In this document: positions 52,447 through 63,840 of the stretch, in pieces
How positions within the stretch are numbered: position 1 is the stretch's first letter
Layout: the number at the start of each line of letters is the position of its first letter
From: Ciona intestinalis
Taxonomy: Eukaryota > Chordata > Ascidiacea > Phlebobranchia > Cionidae
Length of the DNA: 64,000 nt
Direction: 5' to 3'
NCBI RefSeq assembly: GCF_000224145.3
Contig: NC_020172.2
Span: forward strand, 1,310,921-1,374,920
Program-made: the position numbers and the translations under genes
Notes under the pieces: generated by a model
Told to the model about the DNA's origin: nothing
The model's database searches: none
The model's input: only the letters and a program-made list of their open reading frames with translations

Positions 52447-54159
52447 CTGTACGATTATTTCAGCGTAAAAGCGGTAACTTAAGATCTATGCTGATTCAAA
52501 AGGTGCGCCCGACAAGGTTGCCAGCACCCGGCTTATGTTTTGGTTTGTTGAACGCTCATCGATACACAAAAGGTAAGGGGAGGGACCGACATGATTTCTT
52601 TTGGTTTCGTATTCAGCCATATTATTCGAGTTGTGAAGAATTTTTCATTTGACACTTGCTGCAGAAAAAATAGTTCCTTAATTTCGTAATGAAAAATGGG
52701 TCTAAAAATTAAAAATATTTTAGATTTATGTTTTTTTTGCTGGGGGTAATCATGTGAATAGACCTATTTGTGGTTATGCTGTACGAGCGTTTCGTTTTAT
52801 AGGGTACGCTTATACTTTTAAATCATTTTTAGCTGCATACATTTATACTGCATAGTAAATAAGCTATTATTAAGTTAACATTTACAATTGTGTCGCATCA
52901 GTTGTGGTAAATTTATAAGAAGTGTCGCGCTTAAGCATGCACGTAAAACAGTAAATGTGATTTACACACGAAATTGCCTAAAAACACACAAACTCCTAAA
53001 TTATTTTTCGCACAGTCTGCGTGTTTGGCTTATTCAGCATTAATTGAAGAACAGTATTGTGGTAGATGCAACTTGCCATTTACAGCTTTACAGTTTTGTT
53101 GTATTAGTTAGCAGAATGTACACGCCGTACTAAAATCATGTTTAGGTTAACGTTCGAGGTTGTGCAAATATTTAAATAACTGTCATTGTGGGACTTATAA
53201 AAAAAGTTTCGGGGCATTGCTTGTCAGGGATGGCAAAAAATATTTACTCGCACCCAACTCAACAGTGATAGTATATTGTACTATGGGGAAAGATGGGACA
53301 CCTTTAGCACATAATATCCAAACATCCGGATCGTATTTTAAACAATTAGCAACGGTATAAGGGAGTCGTGAGAATACGGGTTTTGAATACTTCGAGAGTT
53401 CTTTGTTTAATACCAAATGTGACGAGAGAGTAGTTTGAAAATGTGTCCCATCTTCGCCCACCCTACTATAACGCCACAGACGTAGACAGTATGAGAACAG
53501 GTGTATATTATCAAGCTCGTAGCAATAACGCTTGTTATATTGCTCTCTCAACACAGTAACCTTGAAGAGCTGTGTATATAGCATAAAACACGTGCGCGAA
53601 AACGAAAGCAGGAAAATACGATTTACAATAAGGAAGTCTATAAGAACGGTAGTTAAATATACATATGTATATCCTCAACATTATTTTCTTGTCGTTCTTG
53701 TCCTATTTATGCCGTTGGTCCTCAGGTTCGCAATTGCTTTCCCATACGACCATAATTTCCATGTTTCCTCTTGCCACTAAAAACTGTAAAGTTTTTCTAT
53801 TCAGTTTATTAAAACAAAAAAAGAGCATTTAGACTATAATTCGAATTGAAACCTTTCAAAGTAGTGGTAACCTCTCATCGTTTACGATTGTTATTCTAAA
53901 TGACAAGATGACACTTGCCGATATATCGTGATGTGTGTATAGTGCTGTTGCTGACTGTTTTGCAGTGTTGTGTATTGTACGAAGTAACAATCTAAGTTAA
54001 CCTATATAATATTCAGAGCGAGCGTATCTATTTTTGCGGTAGGGTATATAGTTGTGTAATCAAAAAATAGCTGTTGTCAAACACACCTGATAGGGGATTA
54101 ACAAATAAACTAGATTGTAATAATTAACCGAAGTATATGCAGTGCAGAAAAGACGCATA
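52447..54159. other. Spacer upstream of the SLC43A3-like gene
   Basis: No gene recognised. The missing 5' exon of the minus-strand gene of unknown function may be here. It contains one clear TIR-element copy. Confidence 0.4.
53280..53470 (+). mobile_element. ~190-bp TIR element, copy 31
   Basis: ATGGGGAAAGATGGGACACC to CCCATCTTCGCCCACCCTAC, nearly intact. Confidence 0.88.
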
Positions 54160-54880
54160 TTTGCACCAGTCCAAAGGGTTGATTTATTATTGTTGCATTT
54201 GTGTTTGACATGCATTTAGATCAGTTTTGAATACTCGTCTGGCGCAAGAATTTTTTAACCACAGTCGAGATCTAGAACTTTGCCAATAGACTTCAGAAAC
54301 ATACCGATCGATGACGTATTTTTGACGTAACTGTTGTCGGATTTATGTGCTGTGTTTTTCGCATCGGAGAAGACTACATATTTTTGTTTTTATGCATGAC
54401 CGATTTGTATCTCGTGTTCGAAAATCATAGGCAGAAACTGGTGTATATCTTAGCGATTGCAGTGAAGTAAGACGTGTTTTTGTAGTATTACGTATCGATT
54501 CCTTAAAAAGAGGGGATCTGTACGTCTCTATATCAGAATTGTAAAAATATTTGCACCAGTCACAAGGGTTGATTTATTATTGTTGTATTTGTGTTTTTGT
54601 TGACATGCATTTTGATCATTGCGGATTACCTGTCTGGCACAAGAATCGGTTAAAAAGAGTCGTGATCTAAAACTTTGCCAAAATAGACTAAAGAAGCATA
54701 CCGATCAAGTTTTTAGCGTGATTTTTTTGCCGTGTTTTCCTCAAAGGACAAAATTAAGGGCAACTTTTATCTTCATACATAACCGTGTAAAGGTGTTCAA
54801 AAATCACGAGCAGAAGCCAAAGTATCTTAACGATTGCAGTGTAGTGTGGCGTTTTCTGTTGTATTACGCGCAATCCTAAA
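54160..54880. repeat. Diverged tandem duplication, ~385-bp spacing, in the promoter region
   Basis: TTGCACCAGTC, GGGTTGATTTATTATTGTTG, GACATGCATTT, CTGGC(G/A)CAAGAAT, ATCTA(G/A)AACTTTGCCA, GCATACCGATC-like and TCTTA(G/A)CGATTGCAGTG occur in the same order in both units (about 54165-54470 and 54550-54845). The second unit ends about 110 bases before the transporter start codon. Confidence 0.75.
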
Positions 54881-54959
54881 AAATCAGAGAATCTGTAAAC
54901 AAATAAATTATGTTTTAGAACAATAGATTGAAGTGAAATAGGAATGCTTATTAAGAATT

Positions 54960-56525
54960 ATGAAAATCCAGCGAGTTGTATCCGTTGTTACTGGAATTCT
55001 GGAAGCACTGTGCTTTGACGGAGTAATTTTTGGTTGGGCATCACTGAGCTATGTTTTGGAAAAGGAAGGCTACTTCGGGCAATCATGCATGAATGAAATT
55101 AACAACGGTAATGGTTCGGATTTCGTGACAAGTACCTTCGGTTACTTTAACGCGACGACTGCCGTCCCGGAAGGAATAGGAACATGTAGCAAACAAAAGG
55201 AAGACCTGAGTCTTGTTTTTACTATTTCTTCAACTATGCAAGTCTACATAGGTTTGGTAAACGGTATAGTTATGGACACATATGGTACATGGATTGCGAG
55301 AACGGCTAACGTAACTTTGTTCTTAATCGGTTGCTTTCTCACTGCTGCCTCTAGCGCCGATACTTCTTGGTACCTTTATATTTCTATGGCGATGATATCA
55401 GTAGGCGGATTTAACCTTCATATCTGTAACATGCAGACCGGTAATCTGTTTCCAAAGGCCAAAGCTACCATAATTACATTTATAAACGGTGCTTTTGATT
55501 CAGCCGCTTCGGTTCTCTTACTGTTTAAGCTGCTTTACGATCTCGGAATACAAATGAACGTTTGTTTCTTTGTTCTTGGCGCATTTTCGGTGCTTCTTTA
55601 TGTAAGAACATTTCTTTTGCTGCCACGTCGTACGTTGCCTGTCCTAACCGATGATTCGAACCTTAAGTTTGGCTACAATGAGTTACCATGTTGCGCCAAA
55701 ACTACGGATACGGAAGTCAATACCGAAGAAGAAACTGACGACAAATCAATGGACGTTTCCGAAACAAAAACGGTCAAAGCTTGTGTTCTGTCTGTCTTGT
55801 TTTGGTCGAATCTAATGCACTTGGTGATAAATCAGTTCCGAAAAAGCTTCTTTATTAGTAGTTTTACTTCTTTTATTGACAGTCTTGTTGAGATACATGG
55901 TGGCAATGCTAACACCTATATTGACGTTTTTGGCATTCTGCAGTTTCTTGGCGTTTTTCTAGCCCCATTGAACGGCGTATTAATCGATACTGTGAAGCGG
56001 CGATTCACTCGAAAAATGCCGAAAGAAATTGCCACCCTTTACGCAGTTGCTTTTTCTGCAGCAGCGACCAGCATTTTCTCAACAATATATTCCATCACCT
56101 CTGTAATTCCGGTGCTGGAACTTCAGTATTTCACGTTTGTAATTTACGTCCTTGGTCGCGCGTTTTTATACGGTGGTAACTCAGCCTTTATAAGTCTGGT
56201 TTTTCCTGCCGTCCATTTTGGCAAGATCTATGGTCTCTCGATGGCAATCGGCGGACTATTTCAGCTGTTGCAGTATCCGGTCTTCATCTTGGTTTCTCGG
56301 GTGTTTAACAACGATTTTACGGTCATCAATGCAGTTTTGTGTGGCCTCTGTGCCATTTCAATAATTCATCCCATCAATATATACGTTAGGGCGCGAAAAA
56401 TGCTGAAAACTTATAAAAAAGAAGACAATCTATTAAATACCGCGGATTCTGCTGCTGTGGAGACAACTGACGTAATTAAAATCGAGTTATCAACCAAGAA
56501 CAACATGAAAACAACAAATGTGTGA
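54960..56525 (+). CDS. SLC43A3-like major facilitator transporter, single exon
   Basis: An unbroken frame of 521 codons, in the range of SLC43 proteins (about 490-560). The N-terminal membrane segment has GILEALCFDGVIFGWASL, close to the start of SLC43A3. A Cys-bearing extracellular loop with NGS and NAT sequons follows. Other matches are GNLFPKAKATIITFINGAFD, KLLYDLGIQ and VRTFLLLPRR. A polar central loop of about 40 residues (acidic, NTEEETDDK) splits the usual 6+6 helices. SLC43A3 carries purine nucleobases; SLC43A1/A2 carry large neutral amino acids. The GAFDS motif and overall likeness favour A3, but the substrate is inferred. The absence of introns is odd for this family and suggests a retrocopy or intron loss. 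Poly(A) signals follow at 56544 and 56589. Confidence 0.88.
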   Translation: MKIQRVVSVVTGILEALCFDGVIFGWASLSYVLEKEGYFGQSCMNEINNGNGSDFVTSTFGYFNATTAVPEGIGTCSKQKEDLSLVFTISSTMQVYIGLVNGIVMDTYGTWIARTANVTLFLIGCFLTAASSADTSWYLYISMAMISVGGFNLHICNMQTGNLFPKAKATIITFINGAFDSAASVLLLFKLLYDLGIQMNVCFFVLGAFSVLLYVRTFLLLPRRTLPVLTDDSNLKFGYNELPCCAKTTDTEVNTEEETDDKSMDVSETKTVKACVLSVLFWSNLMHLVINQFRKSFFISSFTSFIDSLVEIHGGNANTYIDVFGILQFLGVFLAPLNGVLIDTVKRRFTRKMPKEIATLYAVAFSAAATSIFSTIYSITSVIPVLELQYFTFVIYVLGRAFLYGGNSAFISLVFPAVHFGKIYGLSMAIGGLFQLLQYPVFILVSRVFNNDFTVINAVLCGLCAISIIHPINIYVRARKMLKTYKKEDNLLNTADSAAVETTDVIKIELSTKNNMKTTNV

Positions 56526-56543
56526 CTTTTTTAACGGACAAAT

Positions 56544-56549
56544 AATAAA
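56544..56549 (+). terminator. Poly(A) signal of the SLC43A3-like gene
   Basis: AATAAA 19 bases after the stop; a second AATAAA lies at 56589-56594. Confidence 0.55.
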
Positions 56550-56833
56550 TATGTGGTTGAAATGGTTGATGCATTTATAATTTTGTTGAATAAAGGCGAC
56601 ATATAACGTTCATATATATACGAGTGCATTATAATTACACGAACGTGAATAAATGAGTTTGATTAAATCGACTGTTTTACCTATGGCTCTAATCTATCTA
56701 AACTCTATAATGAAAATCGCGAAACAAAGAGCTGCAGGCGCATAATAATACGAACTATGTAGCCATTGCACTCTCTAACGGCAACAAAAACGAACGGGTC
56801 CTTCAGCGGTAGTTCGACGCTGTTATTACAATT

Positions 56834-56905
56834 GACTCCGTGGCGCAACGGTAGCGCGTCCGACTCCAGATCGGAAGGTTGCGTGTTCAAATCACGTCGG
56901 GGTCA
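56834..56905 (+). tRNA. tRNA-Trp (anticodon CCA), no intron
   Basis: 72 bases folding as a cloverleaf. The acceptor stem GACTCCG pairs with CGGGGTC, including one G-T pair, and the discriminator is A. The A-box is TGGCGCAACGG. The anticodon stem is TCCGA/TCGGA with loop CTCCAGA, giving CCA. The B-box is GTTCAAATC. A T-run follows shortly (CTTCTTTTT), typical of Pol III termination. The sequence is close to other metazoan tRNA-Trp genes. Confidence 0.96.
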
Positions 56906-56913
56906 CTTCTTTT

Positions 56914-57659
56914 TCACACATCATTACAGTAATTTTACTTTTCTGTTTCCAGTTAGCCTTTTTCGTCCCAAATTATATTTTCAATATTAACCTAGGCTGC
57001 TAATCCTTTTACCAAAACAAAATTTATACGACTACTAAAAGGGCAAAATTTCTAGATATTTAAAGACAGAAATATTTTCTCTTATTAAGCAACAGTACAG
57101 TAGGGTAGATACTAAACAGGTTTTCTCAGGCATAACTTTTTACATTTAACGCTCAGGCATATTCTATTAAATATAATTATTAACCCTCAGGCATAATACA
57201 ACAAAATATGCCTGAGAGTTAAACATACAAAAAAATATGCCGGAGCTTACATGTTTAGTATCTGCCATACCCCATTGAAACAATTGTGCTTTTCTACTGC
57301 AATATGATTGTCATACACAATAACCAATACCTCTTAAATGCGATCTTCAAAACTCCCGGAGTTTAAAATCTGTTACAATATTTTCCAACCAGAACGGGAA
57401 TCATTTTGAAGCAGACTTTGGGAATCATCATACAAAAAGAACTTTATTTTATAATGGCAGTTGGTCATTTTACTTACAGCGCGTTTACTATCCTAAGCAT
57501 AATATACAAGTTGTATGGCTCCAAGTGACCTGATTGAGTTGACAGCATAAGAAAAGCGTGACATTCCATAATCTAAGTCATAATAGATAAACAGAATTCA
57601 CAACCAGTAAGTCAGTAATGACAGCAAGAGTGATAACATCAGTGTTGTCCCAGCATTAA
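56914..57659. other. Spacer between tRNA-Trp and NUP205
   Basis: Contains a near-palindromic stretch at about 57105-57275, with repeated CTCAGGCATA / TATGCCTGAG units in both orientations around AT-rich spacers. It reads like a small hairpin repeat. No gene. Confidence 0.5.
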
Positions 57660-60600
57660 CTAATGAAGTTTTACAATATGCTGCAGACGGCGAACTATTG
57701 GTTGCATAAAACTAGCAGCTGTTCCCTTGGTTGGAATTTCTATGTTGGTAAGCTTCTTTAAGAAATGATCAGGTAGTGAAGATGCAAGCTCCATCTTTAA
57801 CTGGGGTGACATAGTGGCAATTGTGATGTAAATTACAATATAGATTTAAAAATTTCAAAAAATAGTAAGTAAAACTGTTTTGGCGTTACTAAAAAAAATA
57901 GAAAATACACGCCAACCACTGTATATAGCAGGTATTCTTGTAAAGCTTCAAACAGAGCTACATCAAAGAATTTTTTGCATTACATTGAAACACCCAGGAT
58001 GAAATTGCAACCACAATCCACACTTCTAGAATCTCAATAAATGGTTAAACCGGAACAGTTTTTAAAAAGTTGCATGAAACTTTAAACCCAGATTGTAAAA
58101 TATATTAATTTCTTTGTTATTTGAATTATTATAAAAGTTCTCAAAGCTCTAGTTTTATAAGTCCACCCCTGAAAATACCTGAACAATAGTTTCTTTACGC
58201 AAGCCTGCTGATTTTGGAGTTGAAAAATTAGAACCAAACTCAGTTTGTGAAGAATGCCCAACAAAACTTTCTGAAAACTCTAAACATAGATATTGAAGCT
58301 AAATCTAGAATATTCAACATAGATTGGAATTACCAAGTATGTTAATATTAAAAATTGTAAAAAATAAAACAGGACACTTTTTCCGACCTTGTAACTTGCG
58401 TAGTGAGCGCTGATGCGTGTCTGATTGATTTCTAGATGGGAAAAGAATATTTGCATTTGCTGTTTCTGTGGGCACGGCACGGAGCACATAATAATCAACA
58501 TGTTGCCACAATAACAGCAAACAATTTTCAAGAACATTGTACAAACATTCAAGAAGATGAGTCTGAAAAAACAAACACAAAGCAGATGTTAAATTATAAT
58601 ACAGTACAAACATGAATAAATAAGGTAAAATATTGGTCAATCGTTTTTCTTACATTTAAAAAAAATACTTTTTAGTCTGTAAACTGTTTTAATTTCATTA
58701 ACAGTATTTTAGCTAACGATGACAGTTGTATTGTATGAGTCTTACTTTTTGTTGCACACTTTGTTTTAGGATAAACTCTGCAACTTTTTTCTCCTGAGCT
58801 CGAGACATAGTCTGGGGGGTTCCTCCATTGATTACCTGCAAGATATTAAATGGTAAGCAAATAAAATTAGGATGGAAATCAACTTATGTAAAAAAACAAT
58901 TTTTGAAGCTAGTAGGCAACAAATGTTAAAACTTGGAAGCACCACTCATGCTTGGTCTGGATACTTAAGTGAACATAATAATTTTATAAAAAAGACACAA
59001 GTCGTATTGAACTGGTGCAGAAATATGTCTACTTGGGCAAGGCACTTTACAACAATTGCTCCAAACCAGGGGTCACCAATGGGCTGTCCAAATTATCAGC
59101 CATACATACAAAAAATAAAATATTAGTTACCCATGAAGTAACATAATTGGTTACTCATAAGCTGGCACAAGGTGTAGAAACAGAACACCCGTGTTATAAC
59201 GACCGTCGTTTCCGGCCACGCGATGATAAAATTTACATTAAGTCAAGAGCAAAGTTTTACAATCACCTCATTTAAGTCCTGCGAGGACAAAGTCTCAATG
59301 TTGGAGATTTTCCATTCTTGCTGACTCATTGAATCTCGTTGTGCGATGAACCGTGAAACACAGGTATGCAAGATACGCATCAGCGCACCTAATGCAGGTT
59401 GTCGACGATGGTCATCTACAATTTTGTATTTGAACTTTATATTTTAAAAGTGGGCGTATTTATATATTGTCCAAATTCTCAGATCTATTTTAAAAATCAA
59501 AAAAATATGTTAACTTATTAATTGGCTGCATCAACACTGGCAAAGCCTATTGATTTTACTAGAAGTCTATTTTAGGGAAAGTGTTTCTCTACTAGAACAT
59601 GCTTCCTTTGCTGCACTTTGACAAAGTTTTGGGGCATGTCACTTAAATATCGATTTTTGATCAAATCTTAACCCCAAACTCATAAACCACTAAATTTTCT
59701 ACCCCTAAATGCATTATAATCCCAAAAAAACAATATATTCTAATAAAAAATTCTGTCTGTAATGATCCTCCAATTAACTTGCTTTGGTCTGTAGGCTTAC
59801 CATAACCTGGATTGCCGAAGGATGACTCAGCAAGACTCGGTGAGAAAAGCAAAAATGTGGAGTCAGCGTCTGGTGACCTGGCAGCTACAACCACCCGTGC
59901 GTATGTTAATATATTTGAACCAATTTCATGAATAAGTGTGAGAATCTAGACAGATGAAATTAAAACCTTGGTTAAAATATAACTTAAATAGAAATGGCAT
60001 CCAATACAGATGAAAGTAAGGAATAAACAATTTCCGTAAATGTTTTATTTATTAATTAAAAAATTTTAATACATAAAACTTTTATATTTTAAAAAATAAC
60101 TTTAAAATTACAAGTTTATGCATATTGCCTTAACCTAAAAGGAAAAAAACTTATTTCAGCAAGCATTTTTCAATTGCACGCTCGTAAACTGTACACTATG
60201 AGAAAAGCATTTAAAACAATCCAAATAAATTTTACACACACAAAATAATATACAAACATTTGAATAAAATTTTTCTTTTAGTTAAACAAAATTCTCACCT
60301 GCCCAAAGTCACTTCCCTCTTCCTTGCTCTTTGTTTCAAGATCTTTAAGGAGCTGATCTGTGAGGAAGAAGCTTGGAAGAAGAAAGAGCATCTGTCTCTG
60401 TTAGAAAACAGGGTTGGTACTTGTTAATAATCATGTAATATTTTGATTGTTATATCACAAAATACAGGAGAATATTAAGCATTTTAGACAATTTGAGAAG
60501 TCCTTTATAAGTGATTTCTGAATGTTTTTTTTTATAGTTTCTTGTATGTAAAAACTCTTTTAAAAATTTATTTCCAAAAATTTGTGAAAATGTTCATAAA

Positions 60601-62968
60601 AGTAATTATTTTAATAAAGCAATGAATCAATACATTAAAACCCAACATTACATAAACCGGTTATTTTCCTTTTCAATCAAGTAAATTTCATCTTACTGTG
60701 CGAAAACACAGAAAAATGTCTATTACATATTTGTACCTGAATTCTCATAAGGTGACCTTGAATATCCAGCAAAACAGGGGTTGGTATGGAAGGGTACATG
60801 GTTGGATCAGAGAAATCCTGACCAGCAGTTTCACTCAGTATACTGGTCAGTAACTTTAACTCAGTGAGTGCCTGCAAAACATTTATATTTTTTGTTGCTT
60901 TACAAAATTATGTTTTACGCGTAATGTCATATACATTTAAGTACTTTAAAATATTATATAGTAGGGTGGAAAATGACACCTTTTTGTTCCTTTTTCTGGT
61001 TCCATTTGGTAGTAAACAAAGAACATTCGAAGAATTTTAAAACCGTGTTCTCAGGACTCCCATAGACCATCGTTATTATTTAAAACACGATCAGGATATT
61101 TTGATATTATGTGCTAAAGGTATCCCATCTTTCCCCACAGTACTATATATGTGTTTTTGTATCAAACTGACAAAGAAGTACTTACATGGTTACTTAGTTA
61201 TATTAAAAGCAATAGGCTTATTCTGGCAACTTACAGTCTTGTTACAACAACAAAAATATGGACCACAAACCCCCTTAAAAAACTGACTAAAAGGATTTAA
61301 AAATTGTCACCTGTATATCTGTGTGTATTGCTTGTGACTTGAGAACACTGTTCACTATTGGGTTAACATGTGACAGGAGGAATTGAAGAACCAAAGCACT
61401 CACTTCATGGTGGGACTGTCCACCTAGTATTTATACAACATTGTATATGATTTTATATTGGATTTTAGAACATTGTATATGATTTTATATGGGATTTTAG
61501 AACATTATATATGATTTTATATGGGATTTTGGAACATTATATATGATTTTATATGGGATTTTGGAACATTATATATGATTTTATATGGGATTTTAGAACA
61601 TTATATATGATTTTATATGGGATTTTGGAACATTATATATGATTTTATATGGGATTTTGGAACATTATATATGATTTTATATGGGATTTTGGAACATTAT
61701 ATATGATTTTATATGGGATTTTGGAACATTATATATGATTTTATATGGGATTTTAGAACATTATATATGATTTTATATGGGATTTTAGAACATTATATAT
61801 GATTTTATATAGAATTTTATAATATTATATATGTTATCCAAAATATGATAGTGATTCTCAACGTATGGTACACAGACTACACATACCACCTGTGGTACAT
61901 TTTGAATAATGTATGTGAGAAACACATTTAGGTTTACTAAAATCAAACAATTTAAATAAATGAAACAAGAATATTCTTTTTTCGCTTTACAGTGTCATTT
62001 TTCAAAAAAATGGTACAATCATGTATGAAGTAAAAAATGTTATGCGAGTATAAAAAGTAATAATTGAACCAAGGTAAAACATAATTTTTCACAATTTTTG
62101 GAAAATTAATGTAACAATTTTAACTAGCATGCAAAAGTGTTCAATAAATAAATCCCAAATAAAAAAACAACATACCTAGAGTAGCAAGTAGAGCAGAGCA
62201 GAGATGGAATGTTGGGAACAGAAGTTGTTGGTATCTGGATAATGCACTTGAACCTAATTCTGGAAATAAAGAAACAATTACTGAGGATTTAGTGTAGGGT
62301 AAAAAAAAGAAAAAAAATTATCAACAAAAAATAATTTTTGTTGTATGTATTCTAACGATACTAGTTTCGTTTATAAAAGGATTACCAAAACTTATTGCCA
62401 AATTAACAAGTAAAGAGTTTTGCATATGATTATAATGACATGAAGTGTGGAAAATAGCATATGTTTAATAATGACTGTTGTTGTCTCTTCATTCGAGGAC
62501 AAATAAGTTACATTTTCAGTATTAAATGTAGTAGGGTGAGAAAAGATGGGACACCTTTTCATTCTGTTTTCCCGTCCCATTTGGCAGTAAACAAAGAACG
62601 CTCCAAGAATTACAAAATCCTATCCTTAGAACTCCCATAGGCTGTTGTTAAATGTTTAAAACCCAATCAGGGTATTTAGATGTTATGTGGTAAAAGTGTC
62701 CCATCTTCTCCCACCCCACTATAACATTTATAGTTAATTGGTAAAGCAAATTTACTTACCACTGTCATTTGATTCCGGTCTCATTTGTAGGAAGTTGCAT
62801 TCCGCAAGTTGAGTAAGAATACCGCAGTCAATTATCGCTCTAGCTCCACCTTGTGTCTCGGCTATTGAGCACAACAGCGCCATCTTCTGTTCATAAATGA
62901 ACACAGAGCGAGGAGTATCTTGGTTGGGATCTAGGGACTCCTGGAGAGAGGCATCTTCCTGGCTAAAG
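57660..62968 (-). CDS. NUP205: Nucleoporin NUP205, C-terminal part
   Basis: Eleven minus-strand exons in continuous phase encode the last 476 or so residues of a protein that is about 2,000 residues long in other animals. Exons: 62760-62968, 62176-62259, 61311-61423, 60737-60871, 60299-60397, 59801-59945, 59267-59415, 58746-58835, 58388-58562, 58179-58270, 57660-57800. Recognisable pieces are YEQKMALLCSIAETQGGA and LQMRPES, LDIQGHLMRIQ, LFSPSLAESS, ECLYNVLENCLLLLWQHVDYY followed by LRAVPTE, and the end QPIVRRLQHIVKL. They line up in order with the C-terminus of vertebrate NUP205. The protein is an alpha-solenoid scaffold of the inner ring of the nuclear pore. The 5' exons must lie beyond 62968 and were not found in the rest of the window. 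Confidence 0.9.
58930..59255 (+). repeat. tRNA-derived SINE, + orientation
   Basis: GGGCAAGGCACTTTACAACA, TTGCTCCAAACCAGGGGTCA, GGGCTGTCCAAATTATCAGC, CATAAGCTGGCACAAGGTG, GTTATAACGACCGTCGTTTC and the tail GATAAAATTTACATTAAGT are in SINE order. The head at the left is worn. It lies in a NUP205 intron. Confidence 0.7.
60959..61146 (-). mobile_element. ~190-bp TIR element, copy 32
   Basis: GTAGGGTGGAAAATGACACC (small deletion) to TATCCCATCTTTCCCCACAG. NUP205 intron. Confidence 0.85.
61438..61835. repeat. Minisatellite, 32-bp unit, about 12 copies
   Basis: Unit GAACATTATATATGATTTTA followed by TATGGGATTTT(A/G), repeated head to tail with very few changes. The outermost units at both ends are the most diverged. 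NUP205 intron. Confidence 0.95.
62531..62723 (-). mobile_element. ~190-bp TIR element, copy 33
   Basis: GTAGGGTGAGAAAAGATGGG to CCCATCTTCTCCCACCCCAC. NUP205 intron. Confidence 0.88.
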
Positions 62969-63840
62969 CTGAGATAAAAAGATAAGTTTAAAATAATATA
63001 TGTGTTCTTTGGGGAGGTCCTACAGCATGGCACATAGGACCTAAATTTTAGTCTAAGGTAACACCTTTAACCAACACCTCAACACCCAGGTATTTTGAAT
63101 GAATGAAAGAAGACATTCTTGAGATATTTTTTTATGGGCAATGGTATGTTATGCATTTCGATCAGGGCACATTTAACCAGGTTCAATTGTAACAATATCT
63201 AACACAACATTAGCAAATATGTTGGTTCTCGGTTACAGCTACTTGAACAGACTCCAGCACTCCTAGTTGTTTACTACTGCACGGAACTGCTATCTCATTA
63301 CCACAATAGATTCACAGTGGAAAAAACATAGAATGTTATTTATTTAATTTTAAAATTGTATCGTCTGTAGGGTGTAACGGTCACGCCTTTTATCCAAAAC
63401 ATTATTTCTTTCTTTTTTATCAACAAGCGTGTTTTAACAACTGTTGTTTTACCGTTACTACCCGTCTTTTCGCTTTTTATTAACTCTCTTGTTCTTCGTT
63501 ATCCTGACCGAAGAGACGAAATAAATTTCATACATTCATTCATTCAGAATCGAAAACAGGTTCTTTTGAGTTGAATAATCAAAGCAGTCAATCAGTATTA
63601 AGTAAGTGATGGTACCGAGATAATTGCTTGTAATAACTGCACAAGATAATTTGGTAAAGATAATTTATTGCTTCTGTAAACACAGTGGCTAAACTGGCAG
63701 TAGTGTAATGATGATTGACACATATGAGGTTTTGGTGATCAGTATAAATTAGACAGCAAAAAAAAATTTTTTTGTGTACTTTTCTTAGCTGATATGCCTA
63801 AAAATGAGTACTTGCAAAGTTTTCTGTATCAGACTAAAAA
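62969..63840. other. Intron or spacer upstream of the visible NUP205 exons
   Basis: No further NUP205 exon can be supported here. A repeat occupies 63365-63545. Confidence 0.45.
63365..63545. repeat. Dispersed repeat ending in (CATT)n
   Basis: AACAACTGTTGTTTTACCGT, a CTTCGTTATCCTGACCGAAG hairpin, then GAAATAAATTTCATA and CATTCATTCATTCAG. A related piece is at 23835-23935. A short simple-repeat 3' tail fits a non-LTR retrotransposon or SINE end. Confidence 0.45.

Noticed and set aside
53195-53584. 129-codon open frame on -
   Set aside because: It crosses a whole copy of the ~190-bp TIR element, so it is an artefact of repeat sequence.
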